Source: Planctomycetota bacterium
GTDB lineage: Bacteria > Planctomycetota > Phycisphaerae > WQYP01
Direction of reading: 5' to 3'
Length of the DNA: 64,000 nt
Assembly (NCBI GenBank): GCA_021831565.1
Contig: JAKBMM010000003.1
Coordinates: 1-64,000, forward strand
Notes under the pieces: model-generated
The model's input: the letters and a program-made list of their open reading frames with translations, nothing else
Told to the model about the DNA's origin: nothing
Database searches by the model: none
Shown: positions 20,639-30,454 of the stretch, piece after piece
How positions within the stretch are numbered: the stretch's first letter is position 1
Layout: each line of letters opens with the position of its first letter
Translations under genes and position numbers: made by a program

Positions 20639-22155
20639 AGACGCGAAGACGATTGGGAACCGCCAAAACACGGGTTAGCCGCTGGCCCTGGCCCGTGCGT
20701 GGCCGCAGATCGCGCACAGAGACGCGCGGATCGATTCTGATCGCAACGCTGTGGGTGATCATCGCACTGACGGGGCTGGTGCTGGCGCTTTCGGTGCGTA
20801 CCCGGGCCGACGCCCTGGCCGAAGCCAATCGCGCCGCGGCGATGCAGGCGGCCGCCGCCGAGCGTGGAGCCGAACAGTTTCTCCTGGCCGTCGTCGACCA
20901 GAAGATGCAAGACCGGGTCAACGAAGAAACGGATTTTACGAGCAATATTTCGATGCAAGCCCTGCCTATTGGCAACTGTTACGTGTGGGTGATCCGCCCC
21001 ACCTACAACGACGGTCAGATGTCCAACGCCGACCAGACGTACAGCTACGGTTTGACCGACGAAATGGCTAAGCTGAACCTGAATACAGCGCCGTACAACA
21101 TACTCCAGTGGTTGCCCGGGATGACGCAGGAAATGGCCGCCTCGATTGTCGTCTGGCGCGGCGGCGCTGATCCGACCGGCACGGGCGCCGGGAATGGTTA
21201 TTACGAAAGCCTGCCGGACCCGTACCGGGCCAAGGAAGCGCCGTTCGAATCGGTTGACGAACTGTATTTGGTGGAAGGGTTCACCCCTTTCGTGCTTTAT
21301 GGCTACGATGCGAATCACAATGGCGTGCTCGATCCGGCTGAGGTACGGGCCATGCAGTCCGGAGGAACCGCCGGCATGCCGACCGCGGTGTTCGGCAATA
21401 GCACAGCGGCGAATCGTGGGCTTTTTCCCTTTGTAACCGTATTGCCCCCCGCTGCGGGTGGTGGAATTGGCGGCAACAATCCCAGCACCCAGATCGCCAA
21501 TGTCAATCCGGTGAACGAGACACAACTGCGCACCGTGCTCACCAACGTGCTTGGTTCCGCCCGGGCGAACCAGATTCTCCACCGGATTATGAGGCGGCGG
21601 GGGCCAACGCGCTTCTCGAACGTCTTTGCTTTCTACTATGCCTCGGGCATGACGCCCGTGGAGTTCACGAAGGTCTATCCACGCCTCACCGCCGGCGGTT
21701 CCCTGAAGGTCAACATCATGACCGCCCCGGCCCGGGTGCTGGCGTGTTTGCCCGGTCTGCAGAACAACGCCGGCCTGGTTTCGAGCATCTTGGCGCAGCG
21801 CCAGGCCCAGTTGCAATCAACCACCGATCCAACCAACCTGGCGTGGCTGGTGACCCTGCCGGAACTTCGCGCCGCGCTGATCAATACCCTGGGCAACTAC
21901 ATCACGGGCGCCTCCACGGTCTATTCCGCGGACATCGTCGCCGTAACCGCCCACGCGCGGGCGTACGACCGCTGCCGCATCATCATCCAGGCGGGCAACG
22001 GTGTGACGACGAATTCGAAGATCATCTACCGCGAAGATTTAACCAGCGATGGCTGGCCGCTGGATCCGAATATCCGCCAGGCGTTACGCTCCGGCCAGCC
22101 GCCGCCGGTGACGCCGGCGCCCGGCCTGGCGAGGCAAGGATTGGGACCACTGTGA
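20635..22155 (+). CDS. gspK: GspK-like protein
   Basis: RGSILIATLWVIIALTGLVLAL; LNLNTAPYNILQWLPGM helix-hairpin-helix style motif. Confidence 0.85.
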   Translation: MKTRRRLGTAKTRVSRWPWPVRGRRSRTETRGSILIATLWVIIALTGLVLALSVRTRADALAEANRAAAMQAAAAERGAEQFLLAVVDQKMQDRVNEETDFTSNISMQALPIGNCYVWVIRPTYNDGQMSNADQTYSYGLTDEMAKLNLNTAPYNILQWLPGMTQEMAASIVVWRGGADPTGTGAGNGYYESLPDPYRAKEAPFESVDELYLVEGFTPFVLYGYDANHNGVLDPAEVRAMQSGGTAGMPTAVFGNSTAANRGLFPFVTVLPPAAGGGIGGNNPSTQIANVNPVNETQLRTVLTNVLGSARANQILHRIMRRRGPTRFSNVFAFYYASGMTPVEFTKVYPRLTAGGSLKVNIMTAPARVLACLPGLQNNAGLVSSILAQRQAQLQSTTDPTNLAWLVTLPELRAALINTLGNYITGASTVYSADIVAVTAHARAYDRCRIIIQAGNGVTTNSKIIYREDLTSDGWPLDPNIRQALRSGQPPPVTPAPGLARQGLGPL

Positions 22156-23546
22156 AGAAGCGTATTGTCAAGAAGGTCCTGGGCTTGGCTTTGGAGACCG
22201 ACCGTGCCCTTCTGGCCGAGGTGGCGCCCGGCGCCGGCGGGCGGAGGCAGCTTGCCGCCGTCGCCGAGTTCTTATTTCCACCGGGCGCCGGGTTGACCCA
22301 GCCGGCGGCCTTGGGTGCCGCCTTGGGGGACTTCCTGCGGCAGCACGGTATCGGTACGCGCGACGTGATCATCGGCCTGTCCGCGCGCACGTTGATGACG
22401 CGCTATTGTGCCGTGCCGCCCGCCGCCATCGACATGGCACTGGCCAACCTGCGGCTGCAAGCCGAAAGCGCGTTCGCAACGGATGCTCAAAATGTAACGG
22501 TGGACTTCGCCGGCGAGCTTCCCAGCGGCGCTGCGGCAGCGGGGCTGTTGGTGGCGACGAGCCATACGGTGGTTGCCCAGTGCCGGGAACTGGCGGCGGC
22601 GGCACACCTGCGGCTGCGGGCAGTGACGGCGACCACGCCGGCGCTGGGCGGCGTCACCACCGAGGCGCCGCACGACGTTCTGGTGGTAAACGCGGCGTCA
22701 AGCGGGGCGGAACTTTATCTAACCCGCGACGGGACGCCGTTGCAACTGCGCTACGTCGCCCTGCCGGCGGAGGAAGAGGCTGCGGTCGTCTCGTTGGCTG
22801 CGGAAATCCGGCGGACTTTGGCAGGCCATCCGGCGGGTGAGCAGCCTTGGGTCCTGGCGGTTTGGGATGAGCTGCAAGCGCGACGGAATGTTGGCGAGCC
22901 GCTGCAAGAACGGCTGGGGCTGCACGTCGCGACGCCGCGGTTGGACGCGGTGGTGGCCGCCACAGACCGCGAGGCGCCGCGTTTTTCGCCGGCGGTAGCG
23001 GTGGCGCTGGCGGGCGCCGCGGGAACGTTGCCCGTAGATTTTTTGCACTCGCGCCTGGCCCCGCCGCCGGGACGCACCAAACGGCGGAGAATCGCCTGGG
23101 CGGCAGCCCTCGGTGTTACGCTGCTGTTGGCCCTGATCGTCACGGTCTATCACTTGCGGCAGCGCCAGGCGAGTCTGGCGCTCATGCAGGCCAGGCTCGC
23201 TGCTTTGCGGCCGCAGGTCAGGCAGGCGAAGGCGGCGCTCTCCCGCCTGAACGTCGTGCGGAGCTGGCACAGCGGGTCACCGCAATTGCTGGCATGTTTT
23301 TCCGCACTGACCAATGTTTTTCCCGCGGACCACTCCATCTACGCCACCAGCCTGATGCTGCGCCACGCCCGGCTCGATCAGCTTACCGGCAAGGCTATCC
23401 GTGAACGGCAGGTGCTCGATTTGCGTGATCGCATGAACGCGGCCTTGGGTTTTACCGATGTGCGCGTGGTGGACGTACGCGAAGCGGGGCCCACCAGCCG
23501 CCAATACGAGTTTTCAATTGCGTTTAAGTTTCACGCCCCGGAGTAA
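22152..23546 (+). CDS. gspL: GspL/PilM-like protein
   Basis: GTG start overlapping the gspK stop; actin-like N-terminal part, central TM RRRIAWAAALGVTLLLALIVTV. Confidence 0.7.
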   Translation: MKKRIVKKVLGLALETDRALLAEVAPGAGGRRQLAAVAEFLFPPGAGLTQPAALGAALGDFLRQHGIGTRDVIIGLSARTLMTRYCAVPPAAIDMALANLRLQAESAFATDAQNVTVDFAGELPSGAAAAGLLVATSHTVVAQCRELAAAAHLRLRAVTATTPALGGVTTEAPHDVLVVNAASSGAELYLTRDGTPLQLRYVALPAEEEAAVVSLAAEIRRTLAGHPAGEQPWVLAVWDELQARRNVGEPLQERLGLHVATPRLDAVVAATDREAPRFSPAVAVALAGAAGTLPVDFLHSRLAPPPGRTKRRRIAWAAALGVTLLLALIVTVYHLRQRQASLALMQARLAALRPQVRQAKAALSRLNVVRSWHSGSPQLLACFSALTNVFPADHSIYATSLMLRHARLDQLTGKAIRERQVLDLRDRMNAALGFTDVRVVDVREAGPTSRQYEFSIAFKFHAPE

Positions 23547-23549
23547 ATT

Positions 23550-24113
23550 GTGGTTCTGACGAAACGTGAAAAAATCATCGCCGCCGTCACATTGGGAATT
23601 GTGGCGCTGCTGGTGGTCGACCGGTACGTGGCGACGCCATATTTCGCGGTGTCGGCCCAACTGCGGCGCCGCACCACCGAAGCCCGTTTGGAGCTGACAC
23701 GCGATCGGCGGCTTTTGCAGAACCGCGCGCGGGTGGCCGGCGCGTGGCGCACGCTGCTCGCCGGCGGCCTGAAGACGGACCCGGGCGCGGCGGAAAGCGG
23801 GGTGCTCCAGGCATTGCTGGCTTACGCCCATGATGCCGGCGTAAGCATCCAGTCGCTTAAACCCGACCGCGCAACGCGATCGGGCGACTTCCAACAAATC
23901 CGCATACAAGTTGCGGGCCGCGGCACGACGGCCACCGCAGCGCTGTTCATGTGGCGCATTGAGAAGGCGAAGCTGCCCCTGCGGATCCTCGCAATCCAGT
24001 TCGTCCCCAGCCCGGAGGGAACGGATCACCTGACGTTTCAGATGGATCTCGCCACCCTGGTGCTTACACCAAAGGGGGAGCGAGAGTCCCCGGGCGGGGG
24101 GGCGCCATCGTGA
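23550..24113 (+). CDS. gspM: GspM/PilO-like protein
   Basis: KREKIIAAVTLGIVALLVVDRYV N-terminal TM, small periplasmic domain, operon position. Confidence 0.7.
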   Translation: MVLTKREKIIAAVTLGIVALLVVDRYVATPYFAVSAQLRRRTTEARLELTRDRRLLQNRARVAGAWRTLLAGGLKTDPGAAESGVLQALLAYAHDAGVSIQSLKPDRATRSGDFQQIRIQVAGRGTTATAALFMWRIEKAKLPLRILAIQFVPSPEGTDHLTFQMDLATLVLTPKGERESPGGGAPS

Positions 24114-24637
24114 GCAGAGGCTTCGCAAGACGATTCACTATGGCCGGTGCGGCGTTGCTGTTGGCCGGCAGCGCCATGGCGTCGGGGCGATCGCGCGTCG
24201 TGTTGCCGGCGGCGTACCAGGTGCTGGCGCACAAAAGCATTTTTGCGCGCAACCGGGCGGTCTTTTTGGGGCGCCGCGCCGCGGCATCCGCGCCGGCGGC
24301 GGCGACACGGCCGGACATTCCTGTGTTTATCGGAGCGCTGCATGGGGGGCGCATGTTTACGGCGTTGCTGGAATGGCCGGCCAGCGGGATGGTCCGTGCG
24401 GTGCACGTGCACGATGTCGTGCCGGGTGCGTATGGCGGGCTGATCACACGGGTTACGCTGCGTGCCCTTGAGATTGTCGGCCCGGGCCAACCGCCCCGGC
24501 GGGTTCACTTGGGGGAAAACCTTAAAGAGGCGGCGCCGATCATGCCGGCAGCTACAGCGCCTGGGGAATCCGGGACGTCCCAGACCCGGGCACTCATCGA
24601 AATGATGCGCCGGCGGCGCCCACAGAAGCTTAAGTAA
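24110..24637 (+). CDS. GspC/PilP-like protein
   Basis: IPVFIGALHGGRMFTALLEW..VHDVVPGAYGGLITRVTLRALEIV resembles the HR/PilP fold; located between gspM and gspD. Confidence 0.5.
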   Translation: MSRGFARRFTMAGAALLLAGSAMASGRSRVVLPAAYQVLAHKSIFARNRAVFLGRRAAASAPAAATRPDIPVFIGALHGGRMFTALLEWPASGMVRAVHVHDVVPGAYGGLITRVTLRALEIVGPGQPPRRVHLGENLKEAAPIMPAATAPGESGTSQTRALIEMMRRRRPQKLK

Positions 24638-27600
24638 TGGAGTTATGTATGTACGATTGTTTTTCGCAGGTTTCCCTCCGCCGTCCCGCATGGTGGCGCC
24701 GTGTGGGATGTTCCACCGCTTTGACCTTGAGCCTATGGCTCACCGCCGTCGTCCCGGGCGCAACGACCGTTGTTGCCACGGCGCCCGCGCCCGCCACGGC
24801 CCCCGCTCCACCGCCGGCTGTTTCCGCCCCCTCCCCCGGCCGCTTGCACAGCCTGGTAAGTTTTAATTTCCGCCATGCCCCCGTTGATGCGGTGCTCGAT
24901 TACCTTTCGCAGGCCTTTGGTTTCATTGTGCTCAAGAGCGACCACGTCGACGCCCGCGTGACCATCACCAGCATGCGCCCCGTTTCGGCCGGCGCCGCGG
25001 TCAATGCGCTGGACGGCGTGCTTAAGCCGCTGCACTACACGATCATTCGCACCGGCCGCGACTTGCGGATCGTGGCGCTCGACCAGGCCGAGAAGGCCAA
25101 CGTTCCGGTTCATTACGGCGCGGATCCCGCCCGGATCGCCGACACCGACCAGATTATCACCCAGGTGATTCCCATCGAAAGTGTTGACGCCAGCAGGCTG
25201 TGCACCAATTTGACGCCGCTACTAAGTTCCAGCGCGATCGTCACAGCGAACAAGGGGTCCAACACCATCATCATCACCGACACGTCGGCGAATATCCGGC
25301 GGATCGTGAAGATCATCGCCGACGTGGACCGGCACCGCGCGGCGGCGACGCATATGCGGATCTACCACCTCAAGTATGCCGACGCCGCCAGCACCGCCAC
25401 GCTCATCAACGCGGTGTTTAATCCCACCACCAGCACCAATCAGCCCAGCGGGCCGCCGCTGCCGTTGTTCCGCCGTGTGGTGCGCTTCCTTAAGCAGAAC
25501 CAGCGAAACAATACCGGAGGCAACCAGATCGGCGGCAAGGTTAACGCTTCCGCGGACGAGCGCACCAACAGCATCGTGGTCACCGGTCCGACCGGAGCCT
25601 TGGCGCTGGTTGATCAAATTGTCAAGCAGATCGACCACCCCGCGGCGATGTTGGATATACGAATGTACCACTTGAAGTACGCCGACGCCGCCAGCACCGC
25701 CACGCTTATCAACACGGTGTTTAATCCCTCCACCAGCACCAATCAGCCCAGCGGGCTGCCACAGCCGCTTTTCCGCCGCGTGGTGAGTTTCATCAAGCGA
25801 ACTCAGCAAAACAACGCGGCCGGCAACGGGACCGGCGGTATGGTCAACGCTACCGCGGACGAGCAGACCAACACGATCATTGTCACCGGCTCGGCCGGCG
25901 CCCAGGCGCTGGTTGATCAAGTTGTCAAGCGGATCGACCACCCCGCGGCAATGTTGGATATGCGGATATACCACTTGAAGAATGCCGACGCCACCGACAC
26001 CGCCACGCTCATCAACGCGGTGTTTAATCCCTCCACCAGCGCCAATCAGCCCAGCGGGCTGCCACAGCCGCTTTTCCGCCGCGTGGTGAGTTTCATCAAG
26101 CAAACCCAGCAAAACAACGCGGCCGGCAACGGGACCGGCGGTGTGGTCAACGCTACCGCGGACGAGCGGACCAACACGATCATTGTCACCGGCCCGGCCG
26201 AAGCACTGGTGCTGGTCGGCTACATCGTCAAGGAAATCGATTCCAACCCCGCGGCCAAGCAGGTGTTCTTCATTTATCGCCTTAAGAACGCCGAAGCCGC
26301 GACCGTCCAATACGTGCTCAATTCGTTGTTCGGCAACCCAACCTACCCACCGCAGGCCACCCCCGGCATGAGCAACGTCTTCGGCGCGTCGAGTTTTACT
26401 TCCAGCTTCGGCGCCTTCGGCAACTCGCGCGGCGCCACCACTTTCGCCGGCGGACCATTCGGCAGCTTCGCCAATGGCAACAACACCAACCTCGCCGCCG
26501 GCGTGAACGGGGTTCCCACCACCGCCACCAATGCCCTGACCGGCCAAGCCTACATCGTCGCCGATACCAGCACCAATTCGCTGCTGGTGAGCACCAGCCA
26601 GAAGTATGCCGCCGCCGTGAAAGGCATGATTCGGCAGCTTGACCGGCCCGTGCCGCAGGTGCTCATCAAGGTGCTCGTGGCGGAGGTAACGCTTGACAAC
26701 AGTACCGCCATCGGCACGGAATTTTCGATTCTGGATCAGCGCACCAGGCTCGTTCCCACCGGCCAGGTGACCGGGTCGATCGCTCCGAATGGCAGCGTCA
26801 CCGGCGCCACCGGTACGGCGAATGTCACCAACTACGGCACCAGCGGCGGCAGCGCCTTCGGCATCGCCAATGCGGTAACCAGCGCCGCGGCCAACGGTAC
26901 GCCCAGTGGTCTGGTGGTTGGGTTGGTCGAAAACAACCTTACCGCCACTTTGCAGGCTCTGGCCCAGAAAAATAAGCTCGACGTGCTCAGCCGCCCGTAC
27001 ATTCTGACCAGCGACAACCAGGAAGCCACCATGATGGTCGGTCAGGAAGTGCCGATCATCACCAATTCCACCATCACCACCCAGGGTACAGTGGTCAATA
27101 CGCCGAGCTACCAGCAAGTGGGCATCATTCTGGACGTGACGCCGCAAATTAACCCCGACGGCGTCGTCACTCTCAACGTTGCGCCGCAGGTTTCTCAGTT
27201 GGAATCGGGCGCCGGCGTAACTGTGTCCCCCGGCGTGACGGCCCCAATTTTCGACATTCGCCAAGCCCAAAGCCGGGTGGCCGTCAAGAATGGGCAGACG
27301 ATCGTGATCGGAGGTTTGATGCAGGATGAGAAAACGCAGACGATCAGCAAGATTCCGCTGCTGGGAGACATTCCCTATATCGGCCCGCTGCTCTTCAGCC
27401 GCGCCCAGAATGAAAAAACGAAGACCGAATTACTCATCTTCCTGACGCCGCATGTGATTCCGCAGCCGGCGGGGCTTAAGGTAATGTCACACGAGGAGGA
27501 ACGCGGCATGCAGCTTGTTCCGAAAGCGGTCGGCCCCGGCGTGTTCCAGACGCAGATGAAAGACATGCGGCGCGGCGCTCTCCCCGAGCCGGCCGCGACC

Positions 27601-27645
27601 CAGGCAACGGAGAACCCCGTCCATGACATCAAATTATCCCGCTGA
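24637..27645 (+). CDS. gspD: type II secretion secretin GspD with expanded N-domains
   Basis: VPIITNSTITTQGTVVNTPSYQQVGIILDVTPQIN, VKNGQTIVIGGLMQDEKTQTISKIPLLGDIPYIGPLLF. Confidence 0.96.
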   Translation: MELCMYDCFSQVSLRRPAWWRRVGCSTALTLSLWLTAVVPGATTVVATAPAPATAPAPPPAVSAPSPGRLHSLVSFNFRHAPVDAVLDYLSQAFGFIVLKSDHVDARVTITSMRPVSAGAAVNALDGVLKPLHYTIIRTGRDLRIVALDQAEKANVPVHYGADPARIADTDQIITQVIPIESVDASRLCTNLTPLLSSSAIVTANKGSNTIIITDTSANIRRIVKIIADVDRHRAAATHMRIYHLKYADAASTATLINAVFNPTTSTNQPSGPPLPLFRRVVRFLKQNQRNNTGGNQIGGKVNASADERTNSIVVTGPTGALALVDQIVKQIDHPAAMLDIRMYHLKYADAASTATLINTVFNPSTSTNQPSGLPQPLFRRVVSFIKRTQQNNAAGNGTGGMVNATADEQTNTIIVTGSAGAQALVDQVVKRIDHPAAMLDMRIYHLKNADATDTATLINAVFNPSTSANQPSGLPQPLFRRVVSFIKQTQQNNAAGNGTGGVVNATADERTNTIIVTGPAEALVLVGYIVKEIDSNPAAKQVFFIYRLKNAEAATVQYVLNSLFGNPTYPPQATPGMSNVFGASSFTSSFGAFGNSRGATTFAGGPFGSFANGNNTNLAAGVNGVPTTATNALTGQAYIVADTSTNSLLVSTSQKYAAAVKGMIRQLDRPVPQVLIKVLVAEVTLDNSTAIGTEFSILDQRTRLVPTGQVTGSIAPNGSVTGATGTANVTNYGTSGGSAFGIANAVTSAAANGTPSGLVVGLVENNLTATLQALAQKNKLDVLSRPYILTSDNQEATMMVGQEVPIITNSTITTQGTVVNTPSYQQVGIILDVTPQINPDGVVTLNVAPQVSQLESGAGVTVSPGVTAPIFDIRQAQSRVAVKNGQTIVIGGLMQDEKTQTISKIPLLGDIPYIGPLLFSRAQNEKTKTELLIFLTPHVIPQPAGLKVMSHEEERGMQLVPKAVGPGVFQTQMKDMRRGALPEPAATQATENPVHDIKLSR
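25354..26262 (+). repeat. three tandem 303-bp (101-aa) copies of a secretin N-domain within gspD
   Basis: Units at 25354, 25657 and 25960; consensus YHLKYADAASTATLINAVFNPSTSTNQPSGLPQPLFRRVVSFIKQTQQNNAAGNGTGG; a diverged unit follows in register at 26263. Confidence 0.93.
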
Positions 27646-28165
27646 CGCTGCGTCGAAAATGGGCCGCGCTGCGCTCGTCGCGTTAAGTTTGTTGCTGGCG
27701 GTTCTAACCGCCGGATGCGAAACGACGACCACCCGGCTGTATCCGCCGGGCGTGAATGCGGGCCGCCGGGCGGCTCTTAATCCGGACGCCCTGCGATTGC
27801 AAACTATCTCCGGCGCACTACTGCTATACTTCCAGCAACACCACCGCCTCCCCGAATCTCTCGGTGAATTGACGCCTCTGAATCCTGGCGGGTCTGGACC
27901 TCCGCTAAAGTTCACCTGCCCCACCACCGGCCGGCCTTACATATACGCACCCGCGGCAATCCCGGGCGATCCAGCCCACCGCTGGCTGCTCGTCTACGAC
28001 CCCGCGCCGGTGCATGGACGCCGCTGGGTGATTCTGGGCCAGCCGCCGCTAGGCCGCCAACCGGTTATGATGTGGGTGGTTTCTCTGGACGAGGCCGCGT
28101 TTGAGCGACTCCGACGCGCCACGACGCAACCACACCGCGGTCTGACGCCCCCGCCCCGCCCTTGA
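27623..28165 (+). CDS. lipoprotein downstream of gspD, hypothetical
   Basis: LLLAVLTAGC lipobox; overlaps the gspD end. Confidence 0.65.
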   Translation: MTSNYPADAASKMGRAALVALSLLLAVLTAGCETTTTRLYPPGVNAGRRAALNPDALRLQTISGALLLYFQQHHRLPESLGELTPLNPGGSGPPLKFTCPTTGRPYIYAPAAIPGDPAHRWLLVYDPAPVHGRRWVILGQPPLGRQPVMMWVVSLDEAAFERLRRATTQPHRGLTPPPRP

Positions 28166-28373
28166 ATGCCACACCGTTATTTTCGGAGCAACTACATCGA
28201 ACGGCCGCGGCGGACCCGGCGCAAAACCCGCTTCCACTTGCGGTGACACGCTGTTGCAACACCCGAAGAAAAGTGGAAAATTCTTTCCTGGTGTTCAACT
28301 TGGGTTAGAGCGTGTGTGAGGAGACGGCGGCCGCGCTATCGTTTTCCGCGCGCTCTTAGACGAGAAAATATGT

Positions 28374-29855
28374 ATGACGAAGCAAAGCTACATTGCCGTG
28401 GATCTGGGCGCGGAATCGGGGCGGGTTATGTTGGCCGCCGTGGACGCGTCCGGCGTGTTTCTTCGGGAGATGCATCGGTTTACCAATGGTCCGGTTCGCG
28501 TCGGCCCCACACTTTATTGGGATGTGTTGCGCCTGTGGAATGAAATTAAGGTCGGTCTCGCCAAAGCCATCGCCGACAATCCCGATATCGCCGGTGTCGG
28601 CGTGGACACGTGGGGCGTTGATTTCGGCCTGCTGGATGAATATGGCCAACTGATAGGTAATCCCGTTCACTACCGCGACGCGCGCACCGAAGGCGTGTCC
28701 GGAGAATTTTTTACCCGCCTGGCCCATGAAAAAGTTTACGGCCTCACCGGCATACAAACACTCCCCTTCAACACTCTTTTCCAACTGGTCGCCCTGACCC
28801 GTCGGAACCCCGGCGCCCTGGCTGGCGCCCGCCATCTGCTTTTCATTCCCGATCTGCTGGTCTATTGGCTTTGCGGGCGAATGGTCAATGAATACACCAT
28901 CGCAAGCACATCCCAGATGCTCCACGCCCATACCCGGCGCTGGGCGCCGGAAATTCTCGCCGCCATTCCGGCGCCCGTCTGGCTTTTTCCCGAAATCGTT
29001 ATGCCCGGAACGGTGCTTGGCCCCATCGCCGACGATGTCGTGGCCCTGCCGAAGCACACAAACCGTGTCATTCCCGTCATCGCCGTCGGTTCGCACGATA
29101 CCGCCAGCGCCGTGGCCGCCGTACCGGCCGCGGGCGAAGACTGGCTCTTTCTTTCCAGCGGCACCTGGAGCTTGCTGGGAGTGGAAGTTTGCCAACCCGT
29201 GCTTTCGCCCAAGGCGGCGCAATACAATTTCACCAACGAAGGGGGTGTGGAAGGCCGGATCCGTCTGCTCAAAAATATCGCCGGTCTCTGGCCTTTGCAG
29301 GAATGTCGCCGCGCCTGGGCCGAGCAGGGCCGGGAATTTGACTATCAAACGTTGCTGCGGTTGGCGCGGGAGGAACCTGCGCGCAGCGCGCTGTTGAATC
29401 TCGATGACGCGGCCATGCTTTCCCCCGGCGATATGCCCCGGAAAATAGTCGAACAGTGCCGCCGCACCGGCCAGAGCGTGCCGGAAACTCCCGGTCGTTT
29501 CACCCGCGTCATACTCGAGAGCCTTGCGGCGCGCTACGCCCGCGTCAAGGACATGCTCACGGATGTCACGGGCCGCGGGTTCAAGAGACTGCACATTGTC
29601 GGCGGCGGTTCGCAAAATGAATTGCTCAACCAGATGACCGCCGACGCCACCGGCCTGGAGGTTCACGCCGGACCGGTCGAAGCCACCGCCATCGGCAATG
29701 TGCTGGCGCAGGCCCTGGCCACCGGCCAGATTCCCTCGCTGGCCGCCGGTCGGGAATTGGTCGCCAAAACCGCCTTGATTCGCGTTTACCAACCGCGCGA
29801 AACCGACCGCTGGCAAAACTGGGCCGCGACCATGGCACGGCGGGAACCATTATGA
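28374..29855 (+). CDS. rhaB: rhamnulokinase-like FGGY kinase
   Basis: IAVDLGAESGRVML, VGVDTWGVDFGLLD, LLFIPDLLVYWLCG, LHIVGGGSQNELLNQMTADATGLEV. Confidence 0.9.
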   Translation: MTKQSYIAVDLGAESGRVMLAAVDASGVFLREMHRFTNGPVRVGPTLYWDVLRLWNEIKVGLAKAIADNPDIAGVGVDTWGVDFGLLDEYGQLIGNPVHYRDARTEGVSGEFFTRLAHEKVYGLTGIQTLPFNTLFQLVALTRRNPGALAGARHLLFIPDLLVYWLCGRMVNEYTIASTSQMLHAHTRRWAPEILAAIPAPVWLFPEIVMPGTVLGPIADDVVALPKHTNRVIPVIAVGSHDTASAVAAVPAAGEDWLFLSSGTWSLLGVEVCQPVLSPKAAQYNFTNEGGVEGRIRLLKNIAGLWPLQECRRAWAEQGREFDYQTLLRLAREEPARSALLNLDDAAMLSPGDMPRKIVEQCRRTGQSVPETPGRFTRVILESLAARYARVKDMLTDVTGRGFKRLHIVGGGSQNELLNQMTADATGLEVHAGPVEATAIGNVLAQALATGQIPSLAAGRELVAKTALIRVYQPRETDRWQNWAATMARREPL

Positions 29856-30382
29856 ACATTGTTCTGATCGGCTATCGCGGTTGCGGCAAATCCACCATCG
29901 GCAAACTGCTCGCCGCCCGGTTGGGGCTGGCCTTCGTTGACACCGACGAATTAATCAGTGAACGAGCCGGCAAGACCATAAAGGAAATCTTCGATCAGGC
30001 GGGGGAAGCCGGTTTCCGGGAACTGGAGGCGGCCGTTGTCGCCGATGTCGCCGCGCGCGACAACACCGTCATCGCCGCCGGTGGCGGGGTGGTGCTGGGA
30101 TCGGAAAATATCGCGCTGCTCAAACGACGCGGCAAGCTGATATGGCTCCAAGCCACGCCGGAGGTTCTCTGGCGGCGCATTCAGGCCGATCAACAGACCG
30201 TGCGGACGCGGCCGAATCTCACAACCGCGGGCGGCTTGGCCGAAGTTCAACATCTGCTGGCTCTTCGCGCGCCGCTGTATCGGCAAGCCGCCGACATCAC
30301 CGTGGATGTTTCCTCCCTGGATGTGGAACATGCCGCGCTCCACATCGGGCGCGTGTGGCGCTCTTGGACGAGAGCGTTATAA
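29852..30382 (+). CDS. aroK: shikimate kinase
   Basis: MNIVLIGYRGCGKSTIGKLLAARLGLAFVDTDELI; AAGGGVVL. Confidence 0.93.
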   Translation: MNIVLIGYRGCGKSTIGKLLAARLGLAFVDTDELISERAGKTIKEIFDQAGEAGFRELEAAVVADVAARDNTVIAAGGGVVLGSENIALLKRRGKLIWLQATPEVLWRRIQADQQTVRTRPNLTTAGGLAEVQHLLALRAPLYRQAADITVDVSSLDVEHAALHIGRVWRSWTRAL

Positions 30383-30454
30383 TTCGCAGCCGGTATGCCT
30401 ATGCATGCAAGCCACTGCATGTCCGGGAGTTCGGTTTTACCCGCGGTGAGCACG

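Noticed and set aside
25222-27270. 682-aa minus-strand ORF opposite gspD
   Set aside because: Repeats reflect the antisense of the gspD tandem duplication, not a separate gene.
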